Shown here piece by piece: positions 25,870 through 34,417 of a DNA stretch of 64,000 nt (positions are counted from its first letter, which is position 1; the number at the start of each line of letters is the position of its first letter). A program made the position numbers and the translations under genes. The notes below the pieces were generated by a model. It worked only from the letters and a program-made list of their open reading frames with translations. It did no database searches and was not told where the DNA came from. The stretch is taken from assembly GCF_011090385.1 (NCBI RefSeq), contig NZ_SEWW01000010.1:48501-112500 (forward strand). Direction: 5' to 3'. The DNA is from Aquirufa beregesia (lineage in GTDB: Bacteria; Bacteroidota; Bacteroidia; Cytophagales; Spirosomataceae).

Positions 25870-26054
25870 TATTTGTGTCCATCGGTTGGGTTTGCACTTT
25901 CGTTTAAGGTTGCCGATAACTAGTATATAGGTCTGACAAAATCAGACCTATCACTCCAAATTTGGGCGGAAAGGCCTGACAGCAATCAGACTTTATCATG
26001 ATCCCCATGTACTGGCGTCCGAGACATATTTAGGTGGTGTCCCAAAGCTTGCCA
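25870..26054. other. Gap between GNAT cassette and ROK gene, with two related hairpins
   Basis: Contains the cassette junction GATAAC (AAC at 25918-25920), a perfect stem ATAGGTCTGA-CAAAA-TCAGACCTAT (25927-25951), and a weaker related stem GCCTGA-CAGCAA-TCAGAC (25974-25991). Neither stem has a T run, so intrinsic termination of the ROK gene is uncertain. No gene seen. Confidence 0.6.
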
Positions 26055-26972
26055 CTAACTATACAACATCGCCGCACCAAATACACCAGCACTATCCCCC
26101 AATTTAGGTTTAACTACCGGTGTATGAACTTCTCTCGAATTAAAAATATACTTTTTAATGCGCTCATAGCCTTCAGAATACAATAAATCGACATTGCCAA
26201 CGCCTCCTCCAATCACAATCACATCTGGGTCCATTACATTGATTAAGGTGGAAATAGCCCTCCCAAAATAGTCCACCATGCGCTCGACAGTCGCTTCTGC
26301 AGCTGCATCCGAATGGTCCTTGGCAGCCTGCAATATCTCCTTTAATTTCATTTTTTTACCCGAATGCTTTTCATAATATTTCTCTAAAGCAGGTCCTGAA
26401 ATTACGGTTTCTACACAACCCGATTTACCACAATAACAAGCATCTCCATCATCTTCTAAAATATTATGGCCCCATTCGCCACCAATGCCATGTAATCCAT
26501 TGATGATTTTACCATGAACCACAAGTCCACCACCCACTCCTGTACCCATAATAACCCCAAAAGCGACTTCCGCATTCGGGTTAACATCTTGTACTGCCCC
26601 CAATAGTGTCTCAGCTAAAGCAAAGCAATTGGCATCATTGGCTAGCTTAACTTCACAGCCTAAGGTATTCGCTAAATCTGTTGCTAAGGCTTGTCCATTC
26701 AAACAAACGGTATTACAATTTTTCATGGTATTGGTCAAGGGATTTAAAACACCTGGCGTTGCAAATCCAATGGCCTTAGGCTTTTCGCCGATGATGCCCG
26801 TCACTCGGTCAACCAAAATCTTAATCTGTGCAATGATATGATCATAGCCTTTAGCTGATTCCGTATCAATCCGCTCTCTTAGTACTACTTGGCTTGGATT
26901 CTGCTTTTCCAAAACCGCACATTCAATCTTAGTCCCCCCCAAATCAATCCCCCATAATAATTCTTTGTTCAT
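26055..26972 (-). CDS. ROK-family sugar kinase
   Basis: Phosphorylates a hexose such as glucose using ATP. From the ATG at 26972 (305 residues) it shows the phosphate-binding WGIDLGGTKIECAV, the GTGVGGGLV loop, GGEWGHNIL and the ROK zinc motif CYCGKSGCVE. A closing GGGVGN adenosine loop precedes the C-terminus. A start at 27011 would overlap rsgA by 26 bases, so the shorter form, 13 bases after the rsgA stop, is preferred. Likely glucokinase or fructokinase; sugar specificity not readable. Confidence 0.88.
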   Translation of the reverse strand: MNKELLWGIDLGGTKIECAVLEKQNPSQVVLRERIDTESAKGYDHIIAQIKILVDRVTGIIGEKPKAIGFATPGVLNPLTNTMKNCNTVCLNGQALATDLANTLGCEVKLANDANCFALAETLLGAVQDVNPNAEVAFGVIMGTGVGGGLVVHGKIINGLHGIGGEWGHNILEDDGDACYCGKSGCVETVISGPALEKYYEKHSGKKMKLKEILQAAKDHSDAAAEATVERMVDYFGRAISTLINVMDPDVIVIGGGVGNVDLLYSEGYERIKKYIFNSREVHTPVVKPKLGDSAGVFGAAMLYS

Positions 26973-26985
26973 CGTTTTTTTAGGT

Positions 26986-27924
26986 TTAGCGTCTATTATC
27001 ATTATTTTCAAGCATACTCAAATAACTAAAATACCGAGACTCTGCAATATCTCCCTGCTCCAAAGCCTCCCGCACCACGCAGCCCGGTTCTGACAAATGC
27101 ATGCAATTATTAAACTTACATTGGCCAAGTAGTTCACGCATTTCTGGGAAATAATGCGCCAATTCTTCTTTCTCAATTTCCAAAATTCCCAATTCCTTGA
27201 TCCCAGGGCTATCTATCAAATAGGTATCTTTCCCCAATTCCCACATGGTGGAATAGGTAGTCGTATGAACTCCTTTTTCTGCAAAATCAGATACTTCTTT
27301 GGTTTTGATATGTAAATCAGGAGCAACAATATTCATCAAACTGGATTTACCTACCCCAGAATGGCCAGACATCAAAGATACTTTACCTTGAAACATCTCA
27401 GTAAACTCTTCTATCCCTTGTTCCTTCGGAATGGAGGTAAACAATATTCCATATCCCAATGATTGATACAATCCTGCCCATTCAAAAACCTGATCTTGTT
27501 CTTCCTCATTCAGCAAATCCATTTTATTGAACACGATTTGTACCGGAATACGAAATGCCTCAGCTGTGACTAAAAATCGATCTAAAAAGCCCAAGGATGT
27601 TTTAGGCATTTTATAGGTCATAATAAAAATGGCTTGATCGATGTTGGCTGCCAGCAATTGCCCTTGTCCTGTTTTATGGACCGATTTACGAATCAAATAG
27701 TTTTGTCGAGGTAATATCTCCACAATTAAAACCGTTTGATGCACCTCATCTTCCATTTCATACATGACCCAATCACCCACAGCTATGGGATTCGAGGTTT
27801 GAGGACCTTTCAATTTAAATTTACCTTTCAATCGCCCATTATATACCTTTCCTTCTTCCGAACGAACTTCATACCAAGAACCCGTGGAGCGCACAATCAA
27901 TCCTTTTTTCTTAGACTCAGTCAT
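26986..27924 (-). CDS. rsgA: Ribosome small-subunit-dependent GTPase A
   Basis: Circularly permuted GTPase that checks late 30S assembly. The 312-residue protein has an OB fold (about 1-70), the permuted order with NKMDLL (G4) before GHSGVGKSSLMN (G1) and DSPGIKELG (G3), and the C-terminal zinc site CKFNNCMHLSEPGC. It overlaps the waaA stop by 8 bases and is followed by the ROK kinase, giving a three-gene run. Confidence 0.96.
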   Translation of the reverse strand: MTESKKKGLIVRSTGSWYEVRSEEGKVYNGRLKGKFKLKGPQTSNPIAVGDWVMYEMEDEVHQTVLIVEILPRQNYLIRKSVHKTGQGQLLAANIDQAIFIMTYKMPKTSLGFLDRFLVTAEAFRIPVQIVFNKMDLLNEEEQDQVFEWAGLYQSLGYGILFTSIPKEQGIEEFTEMFQGKVSLMSGHSGVGKSSLMNIVAPDLHIKTKEVSDFAEKGVHTTTYSTMWELGKDTYLIDSPGIKELGILEIEKEELAHYFPEMRELLGQCKFNNCMHLSEPGCVVREALEQGDIAESRYFSYLSMLENNDNRR

Positions 27925-29167
27925 GTTGTAAGTTCATTAAAATGTGCATGATGGCATCCGTAGCACCCATATTTTTTGCAATGAAAGCTTCTGATCTAGC
28001 CTTAATTTGCGCTCTTTGATCGGGCTTTTCCCACAAGTCTAACCAGTATTTATCTAAGTCTTCGGTAGTAGAAATAGTTTTAGCGATACCCTCTTCCAAT
28101 AAGGCACAAGCTTCTCTAAATTTCAAATAATTCTGATCTCCAAAAGCGATAACGGGACCAAACACGGCGGCTTCCAAGGTATTGTGTAATCCAGCACCAT
28201 AAGCCCCACCAATAAAAGCAAAATCGGCACCTTGGTAAATCGAAGATAGGCGACCGACTTCATTGACTAATACTACTTGATGATTAGCTAAGCCTTCTGT
28301 TGAACTACCTTTAGAATAAACAGATGGTAAAGTAATAGCACTTTTCCATTGTTCCAATTCAGCTTGATGAATTTCATGTGGGACAATGACCCATTTGATG
28401 GGTAACGATTGTTTATTGATCAAAGGTATTATTCGATCCATGTCGGCTTGCCAAACAGAACCTAAAACAGCAAAGGCTTGTCCATCTAAAAATTCATCTA
28501 ATAAATCCCAAGAACTCACCTGTTTGGACTGAGCATAAACCCGATCAAATCGAGTATCACCTGCCACATGAACATGCTTAATTCCGATTTGAGTTAATAA
28601 TTCTTTGGACACTTCATCTTGGACAAACAAATGAGTAAACTGCCTCAATAGCTTACGATAAAAACCACCATACCAAGCAAAAAATACTTGCTTGGGTCGA
28701 AATATCGCAGATACAAGCAATAAGGGAATCTGTCGTTTGGCTAATCCTGTAAGGTAGAAATGCCAAAATTCGTATTTGACAAAAATGGCTAAAGATGGTT
28801 TTACAAGGTCTAAAAAACGCTCACTAGTCTTTGCTCCATCCATGGGTAAATAGGAAACGAAATCCACTCCTGAAAAATTCTTCCGAACTTCATAACCAGA
28901 CGGCGAAAAAAAGGTTACTAAAATAAAATGCGATGGAAACTGCTTTTTATAAGCTTCTATGATGGGCCTTCCCTGTTCAAATTCCCCCAAAGAGGCTGTA
29001 TGAAACCAAGCAACGGGTTGATCTTGATGAGCAAACGTTTTTTCAAGACCTTGCCAAACTTCCATTTGACCTTGATTCCAAAGTTTCGCCTTGGGATGGA
29101 ACTTTGACAAGCCTCTCAGGGTTTGACGATACAAAAACAAGGCAAAAGAATACAGCCAAACTCTCAA
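27917..29167 (-). CDS. waaA: 3-deoxy-D-manno-octulosonic acid (Kdo) transferase
   Basis: Adds Kdo to lipid A at the inner membrane. The 416-residue protein has the N-terminal anchor RVWLYSFALFLYRQTL, the GT-B N-domain with WFHTASLGEFEQGRPII (acceptor site Glu), PLLLVSAIFRPKQ, and donor-site FIGGAYGAGLHNTLEAAVFGPVIAFG. The only start giving the full N-terminus is TTG at 29167; the first in-frame ATG would delete the anchor. This implies a Kdo-containing lipopolysaccharide, in line with lpxH at 50-51 kb. Confidence 0.93.
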   Translation of the reverse strand: MRVWLYSFALFLYRQTLRGLSKFHPKAKLWNQGQMEVWQGLEKTFAHQDQPVAWFHTASLGEFEQGRPIIEAYKKQFPSHFILVTFFSPSGYEVRKNFSGVDFVSYLPMDGAKTSERFLDLVKPSLAIFVKYEFWHFYLTGLAKRQIPLLLVSAIFRPKQVFFAWYGGFYRKLLRQFTHLFVQDEVSKELLTQIGIKHVHVAGDTRFDRVYAQSKQVSSWDLLDEFLDGQAFAVLGSVWQADMDRIIPLINKQSLPIKWVIVPHEIHQAELEQWKSAITLPSVYSKGSSTEGLANHQVVLVNEVGRLSSIYQGADFAFIGGAYGAGLHNTLEAAVFGPVIAFGDQNYLKFREACALLEEGIAKTISTTEDLDKYWLDLWEKPDQRAQIKARSEAFIAKNMGATDAIMHILMNLQHD

Positions 29168-29234
29168 GTTTTTCTTAAATTTGAAGGTGAATCTTTAAAA
29201 TTACGAAATAAGCAGAAAACCTGCATCATTCTTT

Positions 29235-29567
29235 ATGAACTGGAATACATTAAACGACGCTCAGCAAGTAGCTCAAATCTTAGAAGATTCTCAAAAACAA
29301 CCTGTTCTTATTTTTAAACATAGCACCCGTTGTTCTATCTCCGCAACTTCCTTAAATAGATTAGAAAGGGCTTGGGATCAAGATAATACCCCAGCATATT
29401 TATTAGATTTAATTGCTTTTCGACCTATTTCTAATCAAATTGCTGAAACATTTCAAGTAGAACATCAATCGCCCCAAATTTTAGTCATTGATGGAGGTAA
29501 ATGTACTTACCATGCCTCTCATTGGGACATATCCAATGAGGATTTGAAACCATATACTAGCCGTTAA
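29235..29567 (+). CDS. ytxJ: Bacillithiol-system monothiol bacilliredoxin (YtxJ/BrxC)
   Basis: 110-residue thioredoxin-fold protein with a single active Cys33 in FKHSTRCSIS, matching YtxJ/BrxC, proposed to remove bacillithiol from proteins. Length and the DLIAFRPISNQIAETFQVEHQSPQILVI segment fit the family. It implies that this bacterium makes bacillithiol; no bsh gene lies in the window. The next gene starts 1 base after its stop. Confidence 0.9.
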   Translation: MNWNTLNDAQQVAQILEDSQKQPVLIFKHSTRCSISATSLNRLERAWDQDNTPAYLLDLIAFRPISNQIAETFQVEHQSPQILVIDGGKCTYHASHWDISNEDLKPYTSR

Positions 29568-29568
29568 C

Positions 29569-30405
29569 ATGAAGCAGGCTTTACCTCATTATATTTTGGC
29601 TCTTTTATTGATGCCCGCGTTGGTGTGGGCGCAACGAAGTGGTAGTACCAGTACCACAACTAGTCCAAATCAAAGCAGCAGTAAAGCCAATAATGCTTCG
29701 AGTAAAACAGGTAATATTCCCGCATCCGCTGGTTCACTGGCAGAACGAGGAACTTGGGCCATTGGATTAACCACCACGACCAATTCTGGAATTTTTGGTG
29801 GTATCAATTTGCGGAAATCTTGGAATAAGAATCCGAGTCGCCAACCCATCATTGGTCTAGACATTGTTAATGTAAAGGATTATCGCGAGTTCACTTCCCC
29901 TTTTTCTTATAACGGACGAAGCTACATTGAAGGTAAGTTAAACAACCTATTGATCGTTAGACCAGAATTTGGGATGCAATGGATGTTGTTCAAAAAATCC
30001 AGTGAAGGAGGAGCCGCTTTACGAGGGATTTTGGCTACAGGACCTAGTCTAGGTGTTAAAATTCCCTACTATGTGGATGTCTCTTTTTTAGATCCTGCCA
30101 CAGGCAGAACCATCATTAAATCAATTCCATATACCGAATCCATGACCAACACCACTGGCCGCTCAGTAATCGTCGGTGAAGGAGGATATTTTGTGGGTAG
30201 TGCTGATGCTAAAATGGTTCCGGGATGGCATCTGAAATCTGGCTTTGACATAGAACTAAATACGATTAAGCATAATTATTTAAGTTTGGAAGTAGGCTTT
30301 ATTGTGGATGTATTCCAAAATCCTGTCGAAATGCTTAACCAAACAAGCCCTAGATCAGTTTATACAACTGGTTACTTAACTTTTTTCTTCGGAAGAACAT
30401 ATTGA
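29569..30405 (+). CDS. Hypothetical exported outer-membrane beta-barrel protein
   Basis: The 278-residue protein has a signal peptide (1-21, ending VWAQ), a low-complexity Ser/Thr/Asn linker (about 22-60), then alternating amphipathic strands such as GTWAIGLTTTTNSGIFGGINLRK, LIVRPEFGMQWMLF and SGFDIELNTIKHNYLSLEVGFIVD, ending in an aromatic strand LTFFFGRTY typical of outer-membrane barrels. No family recognised. It lies in a tight run with ytxJ, lipA and the carotenoid cyclase gene (spacings 1, 6 and 6 bases). Confidence 0.65.
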   Translation: MKQALPHYILALLLMPALVWAQRSGSTSTTTSPNQSSSKANNASSKTGNIPASAGSLAERGTWAIGLTTTTNSGIFGGINLRKSWNKNPSRQPIIGLDIVNVKDYREFTSPFSYNGRSYIEGKLNNLLIVRPEFGMQWMLFKKSSEGGAALRGILATGPSLGVKIPYYVDVSFLDPATGRTIIKSIPYTESMTNTTGRSVIVGEGGYFVGSADAKMVPGWHLKSGFDIELNTIKHNYLSLEVGFIVDVFQNPVEMLNQTSPRSVYTTGYLTFFFGRTY

Positions 30406-30411
30406 TATAAG

Positions 30412-31281
30412 ATGATTGAATTACCTCAGATAAATCCAGCTGCTAACACGCGTAAACCCGATTGGCTTCGTGTCAAACTACCCATTGGTGAGAAATACAC
30501 GAATGTTAGGAAGATTGTGGATGAATATAAACTACATACTATTTGTCAATCAGGTAATTGCCCCAACATGGGTGAATGCTGGGGTGAAGGTACAGCTACC
30601 TTCATGATATTAGGAAATGTATGTACTCGTTCCTGTACTTTTTGTGCCGTAGCTACTGGCAGACCACCCGAATACGATGAGGATGAACCAAGACGTGTAG
30701 CAGAAGCCATAAAGTTGATGCAAGTAAAACATGCCGTTATTACTTCTGTCAACCGTGATGAACTGAAAGACAAAGGAGCAGAAATATGGTATCAAACGGT
30801 TCGTGCGGTGAAAGAAAGCACACCGCAAACGACCATTGAAACCTTAATTCCAGATACCAAAGGAAATTGGGATGCCTTGATTCGCATGATTGAAGCTGGA
30901 CAAGAAGTTGTTTCGCATAACATGGAAACGGTGGCTAGTTTATACCGATATGTACGCCCTCAGGCTAAATATGAGCGTAGTTTGGAACAAATCCAACGAA
31001 CTAAAGACTTTGGAAAAAGAACGAAGTCGGGCATTATGTTAGGTTTAGGAGAAAAACAAGATGAGGTATTCAAGGCAATGGATGATTTAGTCGCACATGG
31101 TTTAGACGTGTTAACCTTGGGTCAATATTTGCAACCTACCAAAATGCATCATGAGGTGATTGAATGGATTCATCCAGACACCTTTGCTATGTACAAAGAA
31201 GAAGGTCTAAAAAGAGGATTAGCCTATGTAGAATCTGGGGCATTGGTTCGTTCTAGTTATCACGCAGAACGCCATATTTAA
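30412..31281 (+). CDS. lipA: Lipoyl synthase
   Basis: Radical-SAM enzyme inserting two sulfurs into octanoyl-carrier domains. The auxiliary cluster cysteines (Cys45, Cys50, Cys56 in [12 protein letters not shown]) and the radical-SAM triad (Cys71, Cys75, Cys78 in CTRSCTFC) are all present, as is the terminal VRSSYHAE with the cluster-ligating Ser. 289 residues, typical. Cotranscription with ytxJ is likely. Confidence 0.97.
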   Translation: MIELPQINPAANTRKPDWLRVKLPIGEKYTNVRKIVDEYKLHTICQSGNCPNMGECWGEGTATFMILGNVCTRSCTFCAVATGRPPEYDEDEPRRVAEAIKLMQVKHAVITSVNRDELKDKGAEIWYQTVRAVKESTPQTTIETLIPDTKGNWDALIRMIEAGQEVVSHNMETVASLYRYVRPQAKYERSLEQIQRTKDFGKRTKSGIMLGLGEKQDEVFKAMDDLVAHGLDVLTLGQYLQPTKMHHEVIEWIHPDTFAMYKEEGLKRGLAYVESGALVRSSYHAERHI

Positions 31282-31287
31282 TGCCTC

Positions 31288-32469
31288 ATGCGTATGAATG
31301 TCCCTTCCAGTAAAACGTATCGATACATTTTCGCTGGAGGAGGTATGTCTGCTCTATCTTTGGTTTATTTTTTAAGTCAAAGTAAGCGAGCGAAAGAGCC
31401 TATGTTAATCATTGACCTTTCCAGTAAATCTGAAAATGATAAAACCTGGTGTTATTGGTCAGATAGGCCCGAAGAGTTTGATGATTTGGCACAAAAAAGC
31501 TGGAAAAATTTATGGTTTCATGGTCCACATGGAAAGAGCATCGCTTTAGACATTGCTCCATTTCAATACCATAAAATCCGAAGTATAGACTGGTATACTT
31601 ACATCAAAAAGCAGCTGAGTCAATTCCCCAACATTGAATTTTTACAAGCCGAGGTTCTACAAATTATTCCAGAAGAAAAAGATACCAAGGTCCAAAGTTC
31701 AATGGGAGATTTTTATGCCACGGATAAAGTTTTTGATTCCTTTACAGCTTACCCCTGCGAAATCAATAATCCGAAGCATATCAAGCAACATTTTCTAGGT
31801 TGGGAGATTGAATCCCACTTCCCCATCTTTAAATCAGATGCGGTTCACTTATTTGATTTCCGAGTGGCACAAGGAAAAGAATGTGAGTTTATGTACATCC
31901 TTCCCACATCATCTAAAAAAGCATTATTCGAATATACATTTTTCTCCGCCCATGTGAGAGAAGCTTCCTTTTATCGAGATAAAATCAAATCTTATTTGCA
32001 GGCATTTTATGGATTGGGCGAAGAAGACTATCAAATCAAAGAAGAAGAAAAAGGGATTATTCCAATGTGTTTAGATCAAAGGGCTCGTCAAAGGATATCC
32101 GAAAAAATCATCCGAATAGGTACTTCGGGGGGCTTTGTCAAAGCTTCCACGGGTTACAGTTTTTTACGCACCCAGCGCATCAATCAAGCCTTAGCCAAAG
32201 AACTTGAAAAGGATCACCCGCAAGGCTTGATTCTTCCTCAACACATTTTTAAAACCTGGCTGGATAAGGTCTTTTTACAAGTGCTTTTAGAACAATCCAA
32301 GGCAGGGAGTGAGGTATTTGAAGCTTTATTTCAAAAAAATAAAGGAAGTAAAATGCTGCGCTTTTTGGATGAAAAAACCAGTTTTTGGGAAGATCTCAGC
32401 TTGATGGCCAGTGTTCCCACCCTACCTTTTATGCGCGCCGTTTACCACTTAATCATTAGCTCAAAATAA
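31288..32469 (+). CDS. Lycopene cyclase family protein (CrtY-like)
   Basis: The 393-residue FAD-dependent protein begins with IFAGGGMSALSLVYFL (14-29), the dinucleotide-binding motif, followed by NDKTWCYWSD and YHKIRSIDWYTYI typical of CrtY-type lycopene beta-cyclases, and ends with LPFMRAVYHLIISSK. It closes the ends of lycopene to give beta-carotene, consistent with a pigmented Cytophagales. No other carotenoid gene is nearby; it trails lipA by 6 bases. Confidence 0.82.
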   Translation: MRMNVPSSKTYRYIFAGGGMSALSLVYFLSQSKRAKEPMLIIDLSSKSENDKTWCYWSDRPEEFDDLAQKSWKNLWFHGPHGKSIALDIAPFQYHKIRSIDWYTYIKKQLSQFPNIEFLQAEVLQIIPEEKDTKVQSSMGDFYATDKVFDSFTAYPCEINNPKHIKQHFLGWEIESHFPIFKSDAVHLFDFRVAQGKECEFMYILPTSSKKALFEYTFFSAHVREASFYRDKIKSYLQAFYGLGEEDYQIKEEEKGIIPMCLDQRARQRISEKIIRIGTSGGFVKASTGYSFLRTQRINQALAKELEKDHPQGLILPQHIFKTWLDKVFLQVLLEQSKAGSEVFEALFQKNKGSKMLRFLDEKTSFWEDLSLMASVPTLPFMRAVYHLIISSK

Positions 32470-32492
32470 GTGTTTAAAAGCTAAAATAGCAT

Positions 32493-32523
32493 TTGTAGCT
32501 TCGTAAGATAAATTGTATTTTTG
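32493..32523 (+). promoter_or_regulatory. metK promoter, TTG-N20-TATTTTTG
   Basis: TTG at 32493-32495, a 20-base spacer and TATTTTTG at 32516-32523 match the Bacteroidota promoter consensus (TTG-N19-21-TAnnTTTG) exactly, about 38 bases before the metK ATG. Confidence 0.75.
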
Positions 32524-32561
32524 TCAGAATTATAACATCAAACATATAAACTGTTTCGCCA

Positions 32562-33818
32562 ATGGCATACTTATTCACGTCTGAATCGGTATCTGAAGGA
32601 CATCCCGATAAGGTGGCCGATCAAATCTCAGATGCACTCATTGACCACTTCATGGCTTTTGATCCTACTTCAAAAGTAGCTTGTGAAACATTGGTTACTA
32701 CAGGTCAAGTGATTTTAGCTGGAGAAGTTAAAACAAATACCTACCTAGATGTTCAAGCAATTACCCGAGAAGTAATTCGTAAGATTGGTTATACTAAATC
32801 AGAATACATGTTTGAAGCCAATTCATGTGGTATTTTATCTGCCATTCATGAACAATCGGCTGACATCAACCAAGGTGTAGAGCGTGCCAATCCAGAGGAG
32901 CAAGGCGCAGGTGACCAAGGAATGATGTTTGGTTTTGCTACGAAAGAAACAGATAATTACATGCCTTTGGCATTGGATTTAGCCCATAAAATTCTTCAGG
33001 AATTATCCAACATTCGTAACAACGAGTCTGGATTAATTGGCTACTTGCGTCCTGATGCTAAATCTCAAGTAACAATTGAATACTCCGATGATCATGTACC
33101 ACAACGTATTGATACGATCGTAGTTTCAACCCAACATGATGATTTTGCAGCAGAACCAGAAATGCTGGCAAAAATCAAAAAAGATATTGTTGAAATCGTT
33201 ATTCCTCGCGTTAAAGCTAGTTTGAAACCTGAATTACAGGCATTATTCAATGATGCGATTACCTACCACATTAATCCAACAGGGAAATTTGTGATTGGTG
33301 GTCCTCACGGTGATACGGGTTTAACAGGTCGTAAGATTATTGTTGATACCTATGGTGGAAAAGGTGCTCACGGTGGTGGGGCATTTTCAGGAAAAGATCC
33401 TTCCAAAGTAGACCGTTCAGCAGCCTATGCCACGCGCCATATTGCGAAAAACTTAGTTGCGGCAGGTTTGTGCGATCAAGTCTTGGTTCAAGTTTCTTAT
33501 GCGATCGGTGTAGCTAAACCTTGTGGTTTGTTCATTGATACTTATGGAACAGCGAAAGTGAACTTAACAGACGGAGAAATCGCTAGAAAGGTAGAAGAGA
33601 TTTTTGACATGCGTCCTTATTTCATCGAACAACGTTTGAAATTAAGAAACCCAATATATTCTGAAACAGCTGCTTATGGACACATGGGTCGTAAAAACGA
33701 AGTAGTTAACAAAACTTTCGTTGGACCTAATGGACAAAAAATCAGTCAAGAAGTAGAATTATTTACTTGGGAGAAATTAGATTATGTCGATGCGGTAAAA
33801 GCAGCTTTCCAAATTTAA
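32562..33818 (+). CDS. metK: S-adenosylmethionine synthetase
   Basis: Makes S-adenosylmethionine from ATP and methionine in the cytosol. The 418-residue protein shows [15 protein letters not shown] at the N-terminus, [12 protein letters not shown] (methionine-binding loop) and [19 protein letters not shown] (phosphate-binding loop). Supplies the several SAM-dependent enzymes in the window (LipA, QueA, TrmH, the methyltransferase at 3 kb). Confidence 0.98.
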   Translation: MAYLFTSESVSEGHPDKVADQISDALIDHFMAFDPTSKVACETLVTTGQVILAGEVKTNTYLDVQAITREVIRKIGYTKSEYMFEANSCGILSAIHEQSADINQGVERANPEEQGAGDQGMMFGFATKETDNYMPLALDLAHKILQELSNIRNNESGLIGYLRPDAKSQVTIEYSDDHVPQRIDTIVVSTQHDDFAAEPEMLAKIKKDIVEIVIPRVKASLKPELQALFNDAITYHINPTGKFVIGGPHGDTGLTGRKIIVDTYGGKGAHGGGAFSGKDPSKVDRSAAYATRHIAKNLVAAGLCDQVLVQVSYAIGVAKPCGLFIDTYGTAKVNLTDGEIARKVEEIFDMRPYFIEQRLKLRNPIYSETAAYGHMGRKNEVVNKTFVGPNGQKISQEVELFTWEKLDYVDAVKAAFQI

Positions 33819-33837
33819 TTATACTTAAAATTGCATA

Positions 33838-33867
33838 AAAAAAAAGGGGACAAATTGTCCCCTTTTT
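33838..33867. terminator. Bidirectional terminator between metK and the hibernation factor gene
   Basis: AAAAAGGGGAC-AAATT-GTCCCCTTTTT is a symmetric GC-rich stem flanked by A and T runs, placed between convergent genes, so it should stop transcription from both sides. Confidence 0.9.
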
Positions 33868-33883
33868 CATGTTCATATAAAAA

Positions 33884-34219
33884 CTACTCTGATATATCAA
33901 GAGCCGTTTTTGCAGCTTTAACTTGCGTTATTTTAGCCTTAAAGCGTTTAATCTGTTCTGCGATGGCATTCAATGCCAAATCTAAGGCTTCTTCAAAGGA
34001 TCTTGCTTTCTCTTTGACAAACAAAATAGCCCCAGGTACAGCAATTTTTATTTCAAGTAACTTTTCTCTGACTTTCCCCTCCCCTTGTTCTATTTTAAGA
34101 AATACCTCTCCGCTGGTTATTCGATCATAAAAGGTTTCTAATTTGTTCAACTTAGCTTGGATACTCTCGACTAATTTACGATCCGCTGTAAAGTGGATGG
34201 CATGAACTTGCACTTTCAT
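33884..34219 (-). CDS. hpf: Ribosome hibernation-promoting factor, short HPF/YfiA type
   Basis: 111 residues from the ATG at 34219, where the canonical MKVQVHAIHFTADRKLVESI begins; upstream extension is discarded. The fold ends with ARSFEEALDLALNAIAEQIKRFKAKI. It binds the 30S decoding site and silences ribosomes in stationary phase. There is no long C-terminal dimerisation domain, so it is the short form. Confidence 0.9.
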   Translation of the reverse strand: MKVQVHAIHFTADRKLVESIQAKLNKLETFYDRITSGEVFLKIEQGEGKVREKLLEIKIAVPGAILFVKEKARSFEEALDLALNAIAEQIKRFKAKITQVKAAKTALDISE

Positions 34220-34417
34220 AAGCTTGAAATTTAAAGGTGAAATAATGCTTTGGGAATCCGACAAAGCCTACAACATAAAGAACGTTCTAGATTCATCAGA
34301 AATGTAGAATATTTTCAAAACGATGTCAAGCATTTCAAGAATAATTTTAAAATTAGTTTTTAGTCAAAAATTTGAATAGTTGTGTCATGTTTTGAAAATC
34401 ATTGAATTAAGAAATGA

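Larger units (their letters stand above)
22313..25919 (-). mobile_element. Putative integron-type gene-cassette array without integrase
   Basis: On the minus strand the order is GTTATCGGC junction (25920), GNAT gene, attC-like site (25057-24925), DUF3800-like gene plus coupled nuclease-like gene, attC-like site (22420-22307). Each attC-like site begins with TAACAGCAC and ends in a GTTAT core. Cassette edges at the GTT cores would be about 24931-25919 and 22313-24930. Genes start shortly after the preceding core, and the last gene stops inside the R'' box, as in integron cassettes. No tyrosine recombinase is encoded in the window, so this would be a CALIN-type cluster. R boxes deviate from RYYYAAC/GTTRRRY, so other repeat types remain possible. 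Confidence 0.6.

Noticed and set aside
26041..26060. CACTAAC (GTTAGTG on the minus strand) as the end of a third attC site
   Set aside because: It overlaps the ROK stop codon, lies in the wrong orientation relative to the 25918 core, and has no matching arms.
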